Below are positions 1 through 8,866 of a DNA stretch of 64,000 nt, one piece after another. The translations under genes were made by a program, and so were the position numbers. The notes under the pieces are model-generated. The model did not search any database and had not been told where the DNA came from. It saw nothing but the letters and a program-made list of their open reading frames with translations. Each line of letters opens with the position of its first letter. Within the stretch, counting starts at the first letter, position 1. Origin of the DNA: Litoditis marina (Eukaryota > Nematoda > Chromadorea > Rhabditida > Rhabditidae); NCBI GenBank assembly GCA_964036275.1, contig OZ038434.1:890560-954559 (forward strand), given 5' to 3'.

Positions 1-149
1 TTTAGATACAGTGTTGATGGATGAATAAATAGTTCAGGTACTTTATTAATCGGTCTCCACTTTGTGAAATTGAGTGTTTATTTTCTGTCTACAAGTACGG
101 AACTTTGCTAGAACACAACTACTATCTATACTGGGAGTAAAATGAATAG

Positions 150-266
150 TCACGTCAAGTTAGCATTCTAATGAGGAATTGTGCACTTTGTCATTTTACG
201 TTTCTGAGTTCTGCTGCGTTTAACATGTTTCACGTGACTGTGAGATTGAGTAACAGTATAACTGAC
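150..266 (+). repeat. Dispersed ~120 bp repeat, family R1
   Basis: This segment reads from GAATAGTCACGT through a conserved middle (GTTTCTGAGTTCTGCTG) to TTTCACGTGACTGTG. Similar copies lie near 26527-26652, 40940-41068 and, reversed, 56492-56580. The ends GTCACGT and ACGTGAC are inverted relative to each other, as in a small non-autonomous DNA transposon. No coding capacity is seen. Confidence 0.65.
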
Positions 267-380
267 CATTTAAAATAGCAAAAACAACGACATGAAAGAA
301 CTAACTGTACAAGTATACAATATGTCTCTCTTAAAGTTTTATCTCCCGCCTCGATAGACAAATTGTCAAGGATATTCCAC

Positions 381-437
381 GAGACCGAACTACAAACACA
401 GCGGGATAGCTGGCAATACACACCGTATTGGCTTTTT
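381..437 (+). repeat. Dispersed repeat, family R2 (CAAACTACAAACACAGCG)
   Basis: This is a copy of a short dispersed repeat whose core reads CAAACTACAAACACAGCG, followed about 15-20 nt later by ACACCGTATTG. The first bases differ here (GAACTACAAACACAGCG). Other copies occur at roughly 8323, 32587, 33530, 38048, 51487, 53468, 56398 and 58397, in both orientations. Confidence 0.55.
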
Positions 438-737
438 TGGAAAGAGGGAACACTATAGTTTCGTGCGATCTCTTTCATGCGAGAGCCTGAACAATAGTCA
501 GAGTACGGCATGGGACACAATTTGGTGTTCGTTCGTGCTTAATTGCTTTTTAGGGGGAAATAGTGGATCGAGCGGAGCTCCGTTGAAATTCATTGATTTG
601 ATGCCAACGAATTGTTATATGCATACACTCTTTCACATATTAATCGTCTTTCACGACCAAATAAAAAAGAATCGTTGGATTGGCTTCGTTAACATCTGGC
701 TGGCGCATTAGTTTCACCCATTCTATTTTTACACCTC

Positions 738-1017
738 TCTCTCTCTATATATTCTCAACCTCTCTTTTTCTCTCTCTCTCTTCTCTCTCTTTTTCTCTCT
801 CCTTCTCTTTATCTCTCTTTCTTCTCTCTCGATATCACTCCATCTATCTCCGTGTCTCTCTTTCTCGCTCTCAATCTCCTTTCTCTCCTTTTTTCCTCCC
901 TTGAACTCGCTCTGTCTCTCTTTCTCTCTCCCTGTTTCTGTCTGTCTGTATTTCTCTCTCTCTATTTCATTCTCTCTCTCCATCCCTCTCTCTCTCTATC
1001 TCTCTCTCTCTCTCAAC
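738..1017. repeat. CT-rich low-complexity tract
   Basis: This is a nearly pure pyrimidine tract of CTCTCT and TTTCTC runs, about 280 bp long, with a short poly-C stretch further on near 1151-1166. It gives spurious serine/leucine or arginine/glutamate frames on the two strands. Confidence 0.9.
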
Positions 1018-1742
1018 CTTAGAAGGTCGTTTTCCACCCCTCTTATCATCAATCACCATGTCTTTCTAATAAAAAACGGTTCTATGTCTATTTCCATCTC
1101 TTATGCCGATAACCACCCTACTTCCTTCTCCCCTTCCCCATGCCCCTCTCTCCCCCCCCCCCCCCCTCTCTCACTCTCTTCTATCACACTTTCTCGTTCC
1201 AGTACAAGATAGATAAATACTTGTAAAACGTATTGGACAAGGTACTGTCGAACATGATTTCCTTTCTTCAACAATTGTACACTTACACACAAATATGTCA
1301 CAAACAAGTGATAGTATTGCGCATGAACAGAATGTAATAGTTCATTCTCTATCTAATCCTCATTTTTATCATTCTCTCTATGTTCTAGACATCAGAATCC
1401 AATCCAAAATTATCTCATCTTTTCTGCGGCTCAAAGATAACAATTGTTTCGCAAGTATTTTTTTCTAGTTTTGAGTCTTGGATTCAATCTTCTCAGAGAG
1501 AAGTTGTGCAAATATGTTCAGTTCTGTCATCTCGTGTTCCAGAATGAAAATGTCTCATTTAGTAGAAACAAATTATCAACTAATAATTCAATGTGTACGA
1601 TCTTGGTGTTTCTATTCAGATGAAATCACGGGCTTAAATTTAACCTTTTAGGCCGGTAACTTTTCACCTATGTATACCGCGATCGTTTCAGAGTATTTTG
1701 CAGGGCGACGAACGAACCCTCGGACCGAGAGATATTTCAGAT

Positions 1743-4690
1743 ATGGCTGAGATGCGAGAGAAGCTGGGCGACATCTTCAGGATTGAAGACAAAAAGCTAG
1801 TCAGAGAACTACTCGCAGAATGTATAGGAACATTCTTTCTTTTGGTGAGAAAACTGAATAATACTGTTCAGTAAACAGTATAATGATCAGAAATCACACA
1901 GTGATTCGATACCAAGAACACAGCTAGAACATATATGATAGAACTCAGGCACACTCAACAAATGTTCCACAATCCAACCATCTCAAGAAAGAAATCAACC
2001 TAATTAAGCAAAGTATCCGAGCACCTTGTGGATGACTAAAGGTACATTATTATCCAATTTATAACCACTTGATGGATGAATAGTTTATTTTTTGGCCACT
2101 CTGAACGGACTGAAAACATACACTGTCGGGGTGGAGACAACATTTGTAGTGGTAAATTTGCACATTTAACGCATTCTTAACAGCATAAATTGACTAGACA
2201 TGAGCCTATGTTCATTACAGTTGATCGGTACTTCTGCGAACGTGCAGGCGACTGTGGCGGTGGGGGGAAACACGACCTCCGCCCACATCGCCTGGGGCAT
2301 CGGATTCATGTTCGCCGTCTATCTGGCGGCGTCCGTTTCCGGTCAGTACAGCATATGAGATTTGGCCGTTTCAACAAATTGTAAAAGTGCCATCCTTTTT
2401 CATTTATAGAACAAAGTGTGAATAAGTCCAATCAATGCTTTTTCTTTTTTTATATATATATAAAGTTTATTACGCATAGATCCAATAACAAAAAGTAGTA
2501 AGAGTTAACTATTTGAGTTATTAAGAAATCTATGGTTAAACGTATCCCAAAGGATTGTATGTTAAATGTACAACCTACTTACAAGGGAGCGTTGATCAGA
2601 CTACAAAGTGCAAAGAAAGTCAAGACGATGCTTGGGTCAGACAAACCAGACGATCGATAGAAACGACAATACCAGTAATCAAACATTGAAGAAATGAACA
2701 CAAGTACTTACTTATTTGGGAACAAGGTAGGAACGCAGAAATACAAGGCGTTCTTTATGATAATTCTTATGCCTAATTTGAGAACAGAAACAAGAAGTAC
2801 AATTTTGATTTAGAAGTTCAGCGGATATCATGTTTTGGACATCTTGAACTGTAGAACCTTGAGGTATAGGTGAAGAAGCAAGGAAACCCAGACTTTTTGT
2901 GGTACCAGGAAGCACGAGAGCAGGATCAGGCCTCAAAGGAAGACGTAGTTCGGGAGCAGCTTGTTGTGGTTCGGGTGTAGATTGGGTGACTTCGGGAGCA
3001 GCTTCTCTTCTGGCCTTCCGAGCGAGGAATCCCTGGAGACGTTGTTCCGGAGTCTCCAGTCTCCGTACACTGTGAGAAGAATAGGCAGAATTCGTTCTCA
3101 TCAATCTTTCTAGAACAGAAAAAATAATGGCATTTTATTATTACATTAGTCGTAGTACATTGATTCGTGCAACTAACTGGAATGGTTAAAGAAACGAGGA
3201 ATTTTGATTAGAATCTGATTTAGAAAAAGAAAAAAAGAGAATTATGTCATATGACTTATAGTGAGTGCCAAATTTATAAGTTTCTGTCGTTTGCCGGAAT
3301 CGAACCTTTGAGCAAAGGATTCGTAGCTGGGCGCTAACCACTGCGCTATTAGAGCACATAATGGGCAAGATATGGAATCGAAGACATGTGTACACAGGGT
3401 ACACAGCGGAAAGTGAGATGTACAGTACCCTCCCGCCTTTCCGTTGTCAACGACTATAAATGACGCGGTGGGGGAGGCTTAGATTGCAAGACAGAACCAA
3501 AGGATGTCTGCCTTTCTTAGAAGAACTTCGGTGTTTACTCCTTACGAAAAGGGTAACTGATTGTACCGAACCATACAGTTATCCATTCTACCACTTATCT
3601 GCTTTAGGTGCACACCTGAATCCAGCGATATCATTGGCCCAATGTTTCCTTGGAAATATATCTTGCTGGAAGGTGAGAACAGATTCATTGTTATTGCAAA
3701 ACTGTTTCAAATTGCTCATAGTGTTAAAGTTTTTCATATCATCCAGACAAATAAAAATCGGGAAGAGCCACGAATCCTGCATTTTACTGTTTTCACGGTT
3801 TGCATGTACACCATTTTCCTCTTGTTCGCAATTGAAAAACCTTGAAAGACAGCAGAAGAATGTCATACATCAAAACACACTTCTGTATGGCCATAACTGA
3901 ATACGATATAACAAATCATGGTGACTTTTCTGACTGTAGAATATAAAACCTATGAACCTAAAAAATACTAAAAGTGCCGTTCTTTTTCGTTCCTCGGCCA
4001 AAATGTAGTTTTTCAATACGAAACATTTGCCGCTTTGTATTGTCAAATTCACATGTTCTCCTAGAACAGAGAAAAAGGACACTCGCAGTCTTTCTCGAAT
4101 GGCTAGATCTTCTGCTCTCTAAAACTCTCGATCCCTTGTCAGGTCCCGCTCTACGTGGTGGCTCAGGTAATAGGAGCGTATCTTGGGGCCGCTGTCACCT
4201 ATTTCGGACACCACGGTGAGACTAGTCACATCGTCAGAATGTGCCGAGTTCTGATGAGAAACTTCGAATCAACATGAAACTATGATAGTGCCTGAACAGA
4301 AAAAATCGAACGATGAACTGAAGATATTGGAGCGCAAATTTTTTTCGGCCACTGTAAGTAGTAAGACGTTGAAAAATGAATAATATGATGTGATAATAAC
4401 AAATTCCAGACGATTTGTATACCCTTGATTCCGGTAACCGGGCGGTTACCGGCTCGACCGGTACCGCCGGACTATTCGCCACGTATCCGTCCGATCACAT
4501 GAGCACCTGGGGTAGTCTACTCGATCAGGTACAATTTTCGATGAGGCTCTTAGAGTCTCTCCTCGAGGCCTCTCTGTTATCGTTATTTCTGAAAAGAAAT
4601 ATAAGAATGTTTATGGAGAGGAAGAGAGATAGGTATGGAGAGAAAGAGAGAGGGAGGGGAGAAAGAAAAGACAGACAGGAAGGGAGAGTA

Positions 4691-4771
<81 letters not shown>

Positions 4772-6071
4772 AGAGGAAGAAAGAGAGAGAAAGGGAGAGA
4801 GAGATACACCGGTTGTCAATAAATCCATTCAATTCTATAAGTTCCAGATAATAGGAACGGCGATTCTATCTGGTCTGGTGTGTCTGATAACGGATAAACG
4901 TCACAAGATTCCCTCCGGATTCGTGCCCCCTCTGGCCGGGGGAATTATGACTATGGTGGGTGGAAAGGGGGGTTTCCAACAAATTCATCATGTTCTCTTT
5001 TTCCTCGTCTCATAGTGTAAGGGTGGCTTCAAAAACGCTGCCACAGCACCGTTAGTTGGAATGGTTCTAATGTATTTGTAGCCAAGACTGGTATGCTTTA
5101 AACATAACTGCAGCATTCTGATTCTGATGTACCGCAAATCAAACTAAAACTTGGCCTTTGTATCACCCAGTAGTATTGGATGTTCTTGTGTGATATAATG
5201 GTACAATCATCTGGAAAGTGAGAGAAAATTCGAACGTATCAGCAAACAAGGGAACTATGGTCGCTTTGCGATGATGTGACTTCTGCATTGTCTTTGTATT
5301 ACTACATGTATGGAATCAGGATTCTACAAAGAAGAGTAATGGAGCTACAAGTAATAGACTATTAGATAATCCTGACAAAATGGGGGGGGGGGCAGAAGTA
5401 TATATTCCGCGATGTCTCCCGAAAAGGTCCCTTTGTAGGTGGCCATGACGTATGGAGCCAATGGTGGATTCGCCATAAACCCGGCCAGAGATCTTGGTCC
5501 CCGACTGTTCTGTCTATGTGCTGGCTATGGATGGGCCACATTTAGGTAGGTTATGGGAGAAGAACAAGAAAACAAAAGAGAACAGGTTGAGTGCACCACT
5601 TGCACGATTTCGCTACGGCGCCTGGCGGCGTAGCAAACCGTCCATGAGCTACTCGTGAACTATCAATGTTGTAGCATAGCAATCAATAGAATCTGATGAG
5701 AAGCTCGTGCGAATACCTCATGATGTGATCTCATGAACTTTTGTGGGGATTGCTACGCCGCCTGATCGTGAGCAGATTTAGTGTCGTCCAACGGTACCGA
5801 TGAACTTCTTCGAAATCGCCCTGTCGCCATGTGTATGTAGTTGAATTTGCTTGTTTATTGCAGTGCCTACAACTACTACTTCTGGATCCCGCTGGTCGGT
5901 CCTTTAATTGGATCGATAATCGGTGCCTGGCTGTACAAACTGTTCGTGGGTCTTCATGGAATGAACGAGATTCTGCAAGTAGCGGATGGGCCGCGGGACA
6001 AGGGATATACTGTCAGTATCGACACCAAACCAACACATAATGCCAACCATTCACCCAGTTGGAGGGTTTAG
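1743..6071 (+). CDS. Aquaglyceroporin (MIP family channel)
   Basis: Six-helix membrane channel for glycerol and water. Exons: 1743-1844, 2221-2341, 3608-3672, 4143-4215, 4410-4528, 4848-4955, 5439-5545, 5864-6071; the frame is continuous and gives 300 residues, the usual length. The first NPA motif is at residues 79-81 (GAHLNPAIS). The second, at 210-214, reads NPARD; the Asp after NPAR is a mark of the glycerol-conducting group. Splice sites are GT-AG, often GTGAGA donors. The start is the first ATG after a TTTTGCAG acceptor that ends 39 nt upstream, so the leader is probably spliced or trans-spliced. An AATAAA lies at 6229-6234. A GTCAGT donor inside the last exon (after 6011) joins in frame to exons at 7632 and 8084, giving a possible second C-terminus. 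Intron 2 carries an opposite-strand ORF and a tRNA-like element. Family call is firm; the exact first exon is less so. Confidence 0.93.
2712..3101 (-). CDS. Possible nested protein or element-derived ORF, unrecognised
   Basis: This 129-codon open frame lies in intron 2 of the aquaglyceroporin gene on the opposite strand. The predicted protein has a Pro/Gln/Ala-rich middle and an Arg-rich first third ([17 protein letters not shown]), with a short Cys pair near the end (CTSCFC). The ATG follows a TTCTGTTCTAG acceptor-like site by 8 nt, the pattern seen at other genes here. The stop codon is followed directly by GTAAGT, a good donor, so an untranslated 3' exon or a different reading is possible. 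I do not recognise a family. It could be a small nested gene, a remnant of a mobile element, or chance. Confidence 0.35.
   Translation of the reverse strand: MRTNSAYSSHSVRRLETPEQRLQGFLARKARREAAPEVTQSTPEPQQAAPELRLPLRPDPALVLPGTTKSLGFLASSPIPQGSTVQDVQNMISAELLNQNCTSCFCSQIRHKNYHKERLVFLRSYLVPK
3283..3357 (-). other. tRNA-like element with A and B boxes (tRNA pseudogene or SINE head)
   Basis: On the minus strand the sequence carries TAGCGCAGTGG (A box, + positions 3338-3348) and GGTTCGATTCC (B box, 3296-3306), both matching the RNA polymerase III internal promoter consensus at normal spacing. The D stem pairs perfectly (GCGC with GCGC). The acceptor, anticodon and T stems do not pair well, so this is unlikely to be a working tRNA. 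A degenerate tRNA or the head of a tRNA-derived SINE fits best. Confidence 0.6.
4695..4800. repeat. (GA)n microsatellite
   Basis: An almost pure GA tract of about 75 bp with GA-rich flanks lies in aquaglyceroporin intron 5. It creates long Arg/Glu and Ser/Leu shadow frames. Confidence 0.95.
5628..5762. mobile_element. Short inverted-repeat element, family R3, copy 1
   Basis: The element begins GGCGGCGTAGCAA and ends TTGCTACGCCGCC, a 13-bp perfect terminal inverted repeat. The inside includes CAATAGAATCTGATGAG and CTCATGA motifs shared with the copy at 6081-6228. No coding capacity, so a MITE-like element. It sits in the intron just before the last aquaglyceroporin exon. Confidence 0.7.
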
Positions 6072-6080
6072 GGGACCAGG

Positions 6081-6228
6081 CCGCTTAGCAATCCTTCCAA
6101 CCTCATGAGCTGAACACTCGTAAACTTCCAATGTTGAAGCCTTGCAGTCAATAGAATCTCATGAGAAGTTCTTGTATAATTGCTAATGAGGTATCTCATG
6201 ACGTTTTTTTAGGGATTGCTAACGCGCC
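6081..6228. mobile_element. Short inverted-repeat element, family R3, copy 2
   Basis: This copy runs from GGCCGCTTAGCAA to TTGCTAACGCGCC and shares the internal CAATAGAATCTCATGAG block with copy 1. It begins 10 bp after the aquaglyceroporin stop codon and is followed directly by AATAAA, so it would form most of the 3' untranslated region of the short transcript. Its termini are more decayed than those of copy 1. Confidence 0.65.
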
Positions 6229-6234
6229 AATAAA
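6229..6234 (+). terminator. Candidate poly(A) signal of the aquaglyceroporin
   Basis: AATAAA lies 158 nt after the stop at 6071, directly after the R3 element. It would serve the short form of the transcript. A second AATAAA overlaps the stop of the alternative terminal exon near 8139-8144. Confidence 0.4.
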
Positions 6235-6689
6235 TTTGTCCAAGCAGCCCCGAATTTCAAAAAGAAGAGCTTTTATTCTTACATCGTTCAAGAGAGAAAC
6301 TAACTCCTTTTCGTAGAACAGTCACACCTTACGGGTGTTTGGTTTACGGTGGTTTATCCAGTTCCCTATATTTCCCATCTTAGAGCATGTTTCACTGAAC
6401 TTTCGGTTGTATTTTTATTATATGCATGGCATGTTTTTCTGTATTAAAAACTTCGACCTTCTTTATTCAGAGTGATATAACATTATTACACTTATTCAGC
6501 AGCTTTTTTAGAATGTATTTTTAATTTGTTTCAATGTTTTGCAAATTGGCTGAGGATGAGCTTTCTTCAATGTGTGGGAAATCTCATCTCTACTCTTCAT
6601 TGCTCGTTCTGCACTTCGTCTATGCTTGTTTGTGTTCCTCCATTTCTCCATGTCTGCTTCATGTGACCTTGGTAGAAAATGCCAGATTC

Positions 6690-6915
6690 CATAAATTATA
6701 TATATCTAACCGGGTATTTTGGTACCTATAACCCCAGTGAGTAGCCGTTGGGTACCCCAATCGAAAAACCGTTAGATTGGATTGCAATCGAAATTTATTT
6801 TTTGCCGTTAGTGTTTGCGGTATTCGAATCTTCGTTATCGGTTACTTTCAAAAGGGTTACCGTAAACCGGTTAGGTTACCCGAAAACAGAAAAGCAATTG
6901 GCCGTAATTTTCTCA
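6690..6915. repeat. Decayed member of the AACCGGGT foldback family
   Basis: The segment reads CTAACCGGGTATTTTGGTACC on the left and GGTTAGGTTACCCGAAAAC on the right, matching the arms of the clearer foldback at 19917-20190. The middle has diverged. It lies between the two alternative ends of the aquaglyceroporin gene. Confidence 0.4.
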
Positions 6916-7631
6916 CAATTCGCCGTGTCTCACGTGAACCATGTCCCAATAACATGAAAGATAGATAGAAGATCGTTCATGATGTTTTCCTAATTATGAT
7001 ATAAGGTTTCTGTGAGGCGTCTCATGAGATTACTTCTAAAAAAAATTTGCCAGTTCGTGTTTTTCATCGCTTTCTTCTTGCTATTTTTCTTGCCGGCATG
7101 GAAAGAGAGGGGGTGTGTTCTGTTTTGAATGTTCATTCAACCAATAAAAATACAGATCAATCAACTTATTTTGTTTCTCGTGAAAAGTAAAAACTACGAC
7201 GCATGGAATGCCATAACATACTTTGTTATATGTGTGTTTGATGTATATTAGAGCTAGTTCGGCTTATACACGTTTTAACCTGCCGACACAGCATAATTTT
7301 CAAATGTGCCTAAACCGCCCCAAAATCCAGCAACAAAAAGGTTGAGAATGACCGTACCTACTTGCCTTAGAGCCTATAACAGTTCGTTCCGTTGTCAATG
7401 TGCCAAACAACTTTCGATGCGGTTTTAAAACTTGTTTCAGAATAGCTGATTTTCATCTCAATAGAGCACTTCACTTGGAACAAAGTGATACGGAAGATAC
7501 TCCCCCGAAATTGCATTAGCGCGTTGTCAAAGTCCATTGCGAAAAGATGACTATACCCTGTTCCTTCTCAAGTATAGCGAAATTCTAGTCATTCAATAGA
7601 CGTTAATTTTGTATCAATCCTGATTTTCTAG

Positions 7632-8150
7632 GATTGGAGGCATACACCCCAAGGTTTATTAATCGGATACGACAATACTCTAGGAAGGTGGGTCAAAATA
7701 AATTACGTCCCAGTTACTTAAATGCTCTGATAGAAGTAGAAGCACGACTTGGTTTCATACTCCTATCATATTGAGAAGACTGGCCCCAGTCCAAAAGTTA
7801 TAATCTCACTAGAAAAGAAGAGGAATAAGACAAAGAAAGTTATACAATTTGACTGCCACAGTCATTGAATGTGGAAAAATGCAGAAGGAACTAAATAAAA
7901 AGTTTACTGAGTTAGTCATGCTCTGGTATTACAAATGTTTTATCTCTTCCAAAGTCACATCAAAATAATGGTAGTGGGGAACTTCAAAATAGAAGAGTGT
8001 ATCCCAATAATATGGTGAGTAAATTGTAAATACAAGTTGAACTAATATAGGTACGATGAGGAATGATTTAATAAAAATTCCAGATCCGCGGGTCAGCAAG
8101 TCAATAATCAGTTTGTCAATGGAGCATTTCGACAGGACAATAAATATTAG
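7632..8150 (+). CDS. Alternative terminal exons of the aquaglyceroporin
   Basis: Two exons, 7632-7687 and 8084-8150, continue the aquaglyceroporin frame if exon 8 is cut at the GTCAGT donor after 6011. The acceptors are TTTTCTAG and AAATTCCAG; the donor between them is GTGGGT. Phases match at both joins (0, then 2). The added tail begins DWRHTPQGLL and ends FRQDNKY, replacing 19 residues by 40 and giving 321 residues in total. Either form, or both, may be made; the sequence alone does not decide. Confidence 0.5.
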
Positions 8151-8322
8151 AGCAGATCAATCGAAAGAAGAATCAAATTGCTCAATTCGCTGTGTTATGT
8201 TGTAACACCTGCTTTAATTATATAATATTGGAAGAAGAACGAATCAACCAAGGTGTTGTTGAAATGTGGAAGCTGTGATTTTAACAACCCTGTGTGGTAC
8301 CAAATATGTATTCGATGCACGT

Positions 8323-8412
8323 TATAGTTATATCGTTCGCTATCTTGAAAGCAAACCTATACCGTGTAGGATATACTGACCTGCTGTGTTTGTAATTTAA
8401 TCCCGTTGCTTA
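8323..8412 (-). repeat. Dispersed repeat, family R2
   Basis: Reverse-oriented copy: CGCTGTGTTTGTAGTTT appears here as GCTGTGTTTGTAATTT, preceded by the TCTTGAAAGCAA and CCGTGTAGGATATAC blocks that also occur in the copy near 33530. Confidence 0.5.
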
Positions 8413-8866
8413 ATTGATCAAACTACGTTTAAGATTTGGTCAGGCTCTAGAGAAAAGTAGCAAAGTGATACAAGTGCTACGCTGAACTAACCATGTGAGA
8501 TATATTTAGAGAAGAATACATGTGAGAAATAGCTGTTGATTTTCAGCTAAAATAAGCATGATATATTTCTCCAACATGGTCTGTGCGAAAAATTCTGCAT
8601 AGGTTGCACCAAATAGTTCAAAACACACAATTTTGCTAAAATCAGAACACAAACTCTGTGAAGACGCAAAAACAGCTCGTATTCTAATCTCCCTCATTTC
8701 TTGTGTTCAGAAACGTGAGTACATTTACAGTGCGAGTTTAACTGTGAGATGTTTGCGTGTGGAACAAGGTTGTGTACTGTTAGAGATACTTGTTGACATT
8801 GAACACGGGTGGCCAAGAGATAAACACAATTTATCCTGTAATTGGGATGGAATTTCTGTCTTTGCT

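Larger units (their letters stand above)
1..1742. other. Gene-free left edge with repeats
   Basis: No coding exon can be supported here. The stretch holds one copy of a dispersed short repeat near 150-266, one copy of a second dispersed repeat near 381-437, and a long CT-rich tract at about 738-1017. The open frames across the CT tract are low-complexity translations on both strands and are not genes. The last part, 1704-1742, is probably the 5' untranslated end of the aquaglyceroporin mRNA, because a TTTTGCAG acceptor ends at 1703. Confidence 0.6.

Noticed and set aside
729..1212. Several Ser/Leu-rich and Arg/Glu-rich frames
   Set aside because: They are translations of a CT-rich low-complexity tract on both strands.
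4415..4822. 135-codon frame with Arg/Glu repeats
   Set aside because: It is an aquaporin exon read out of its proper end into a GA microsatellite.
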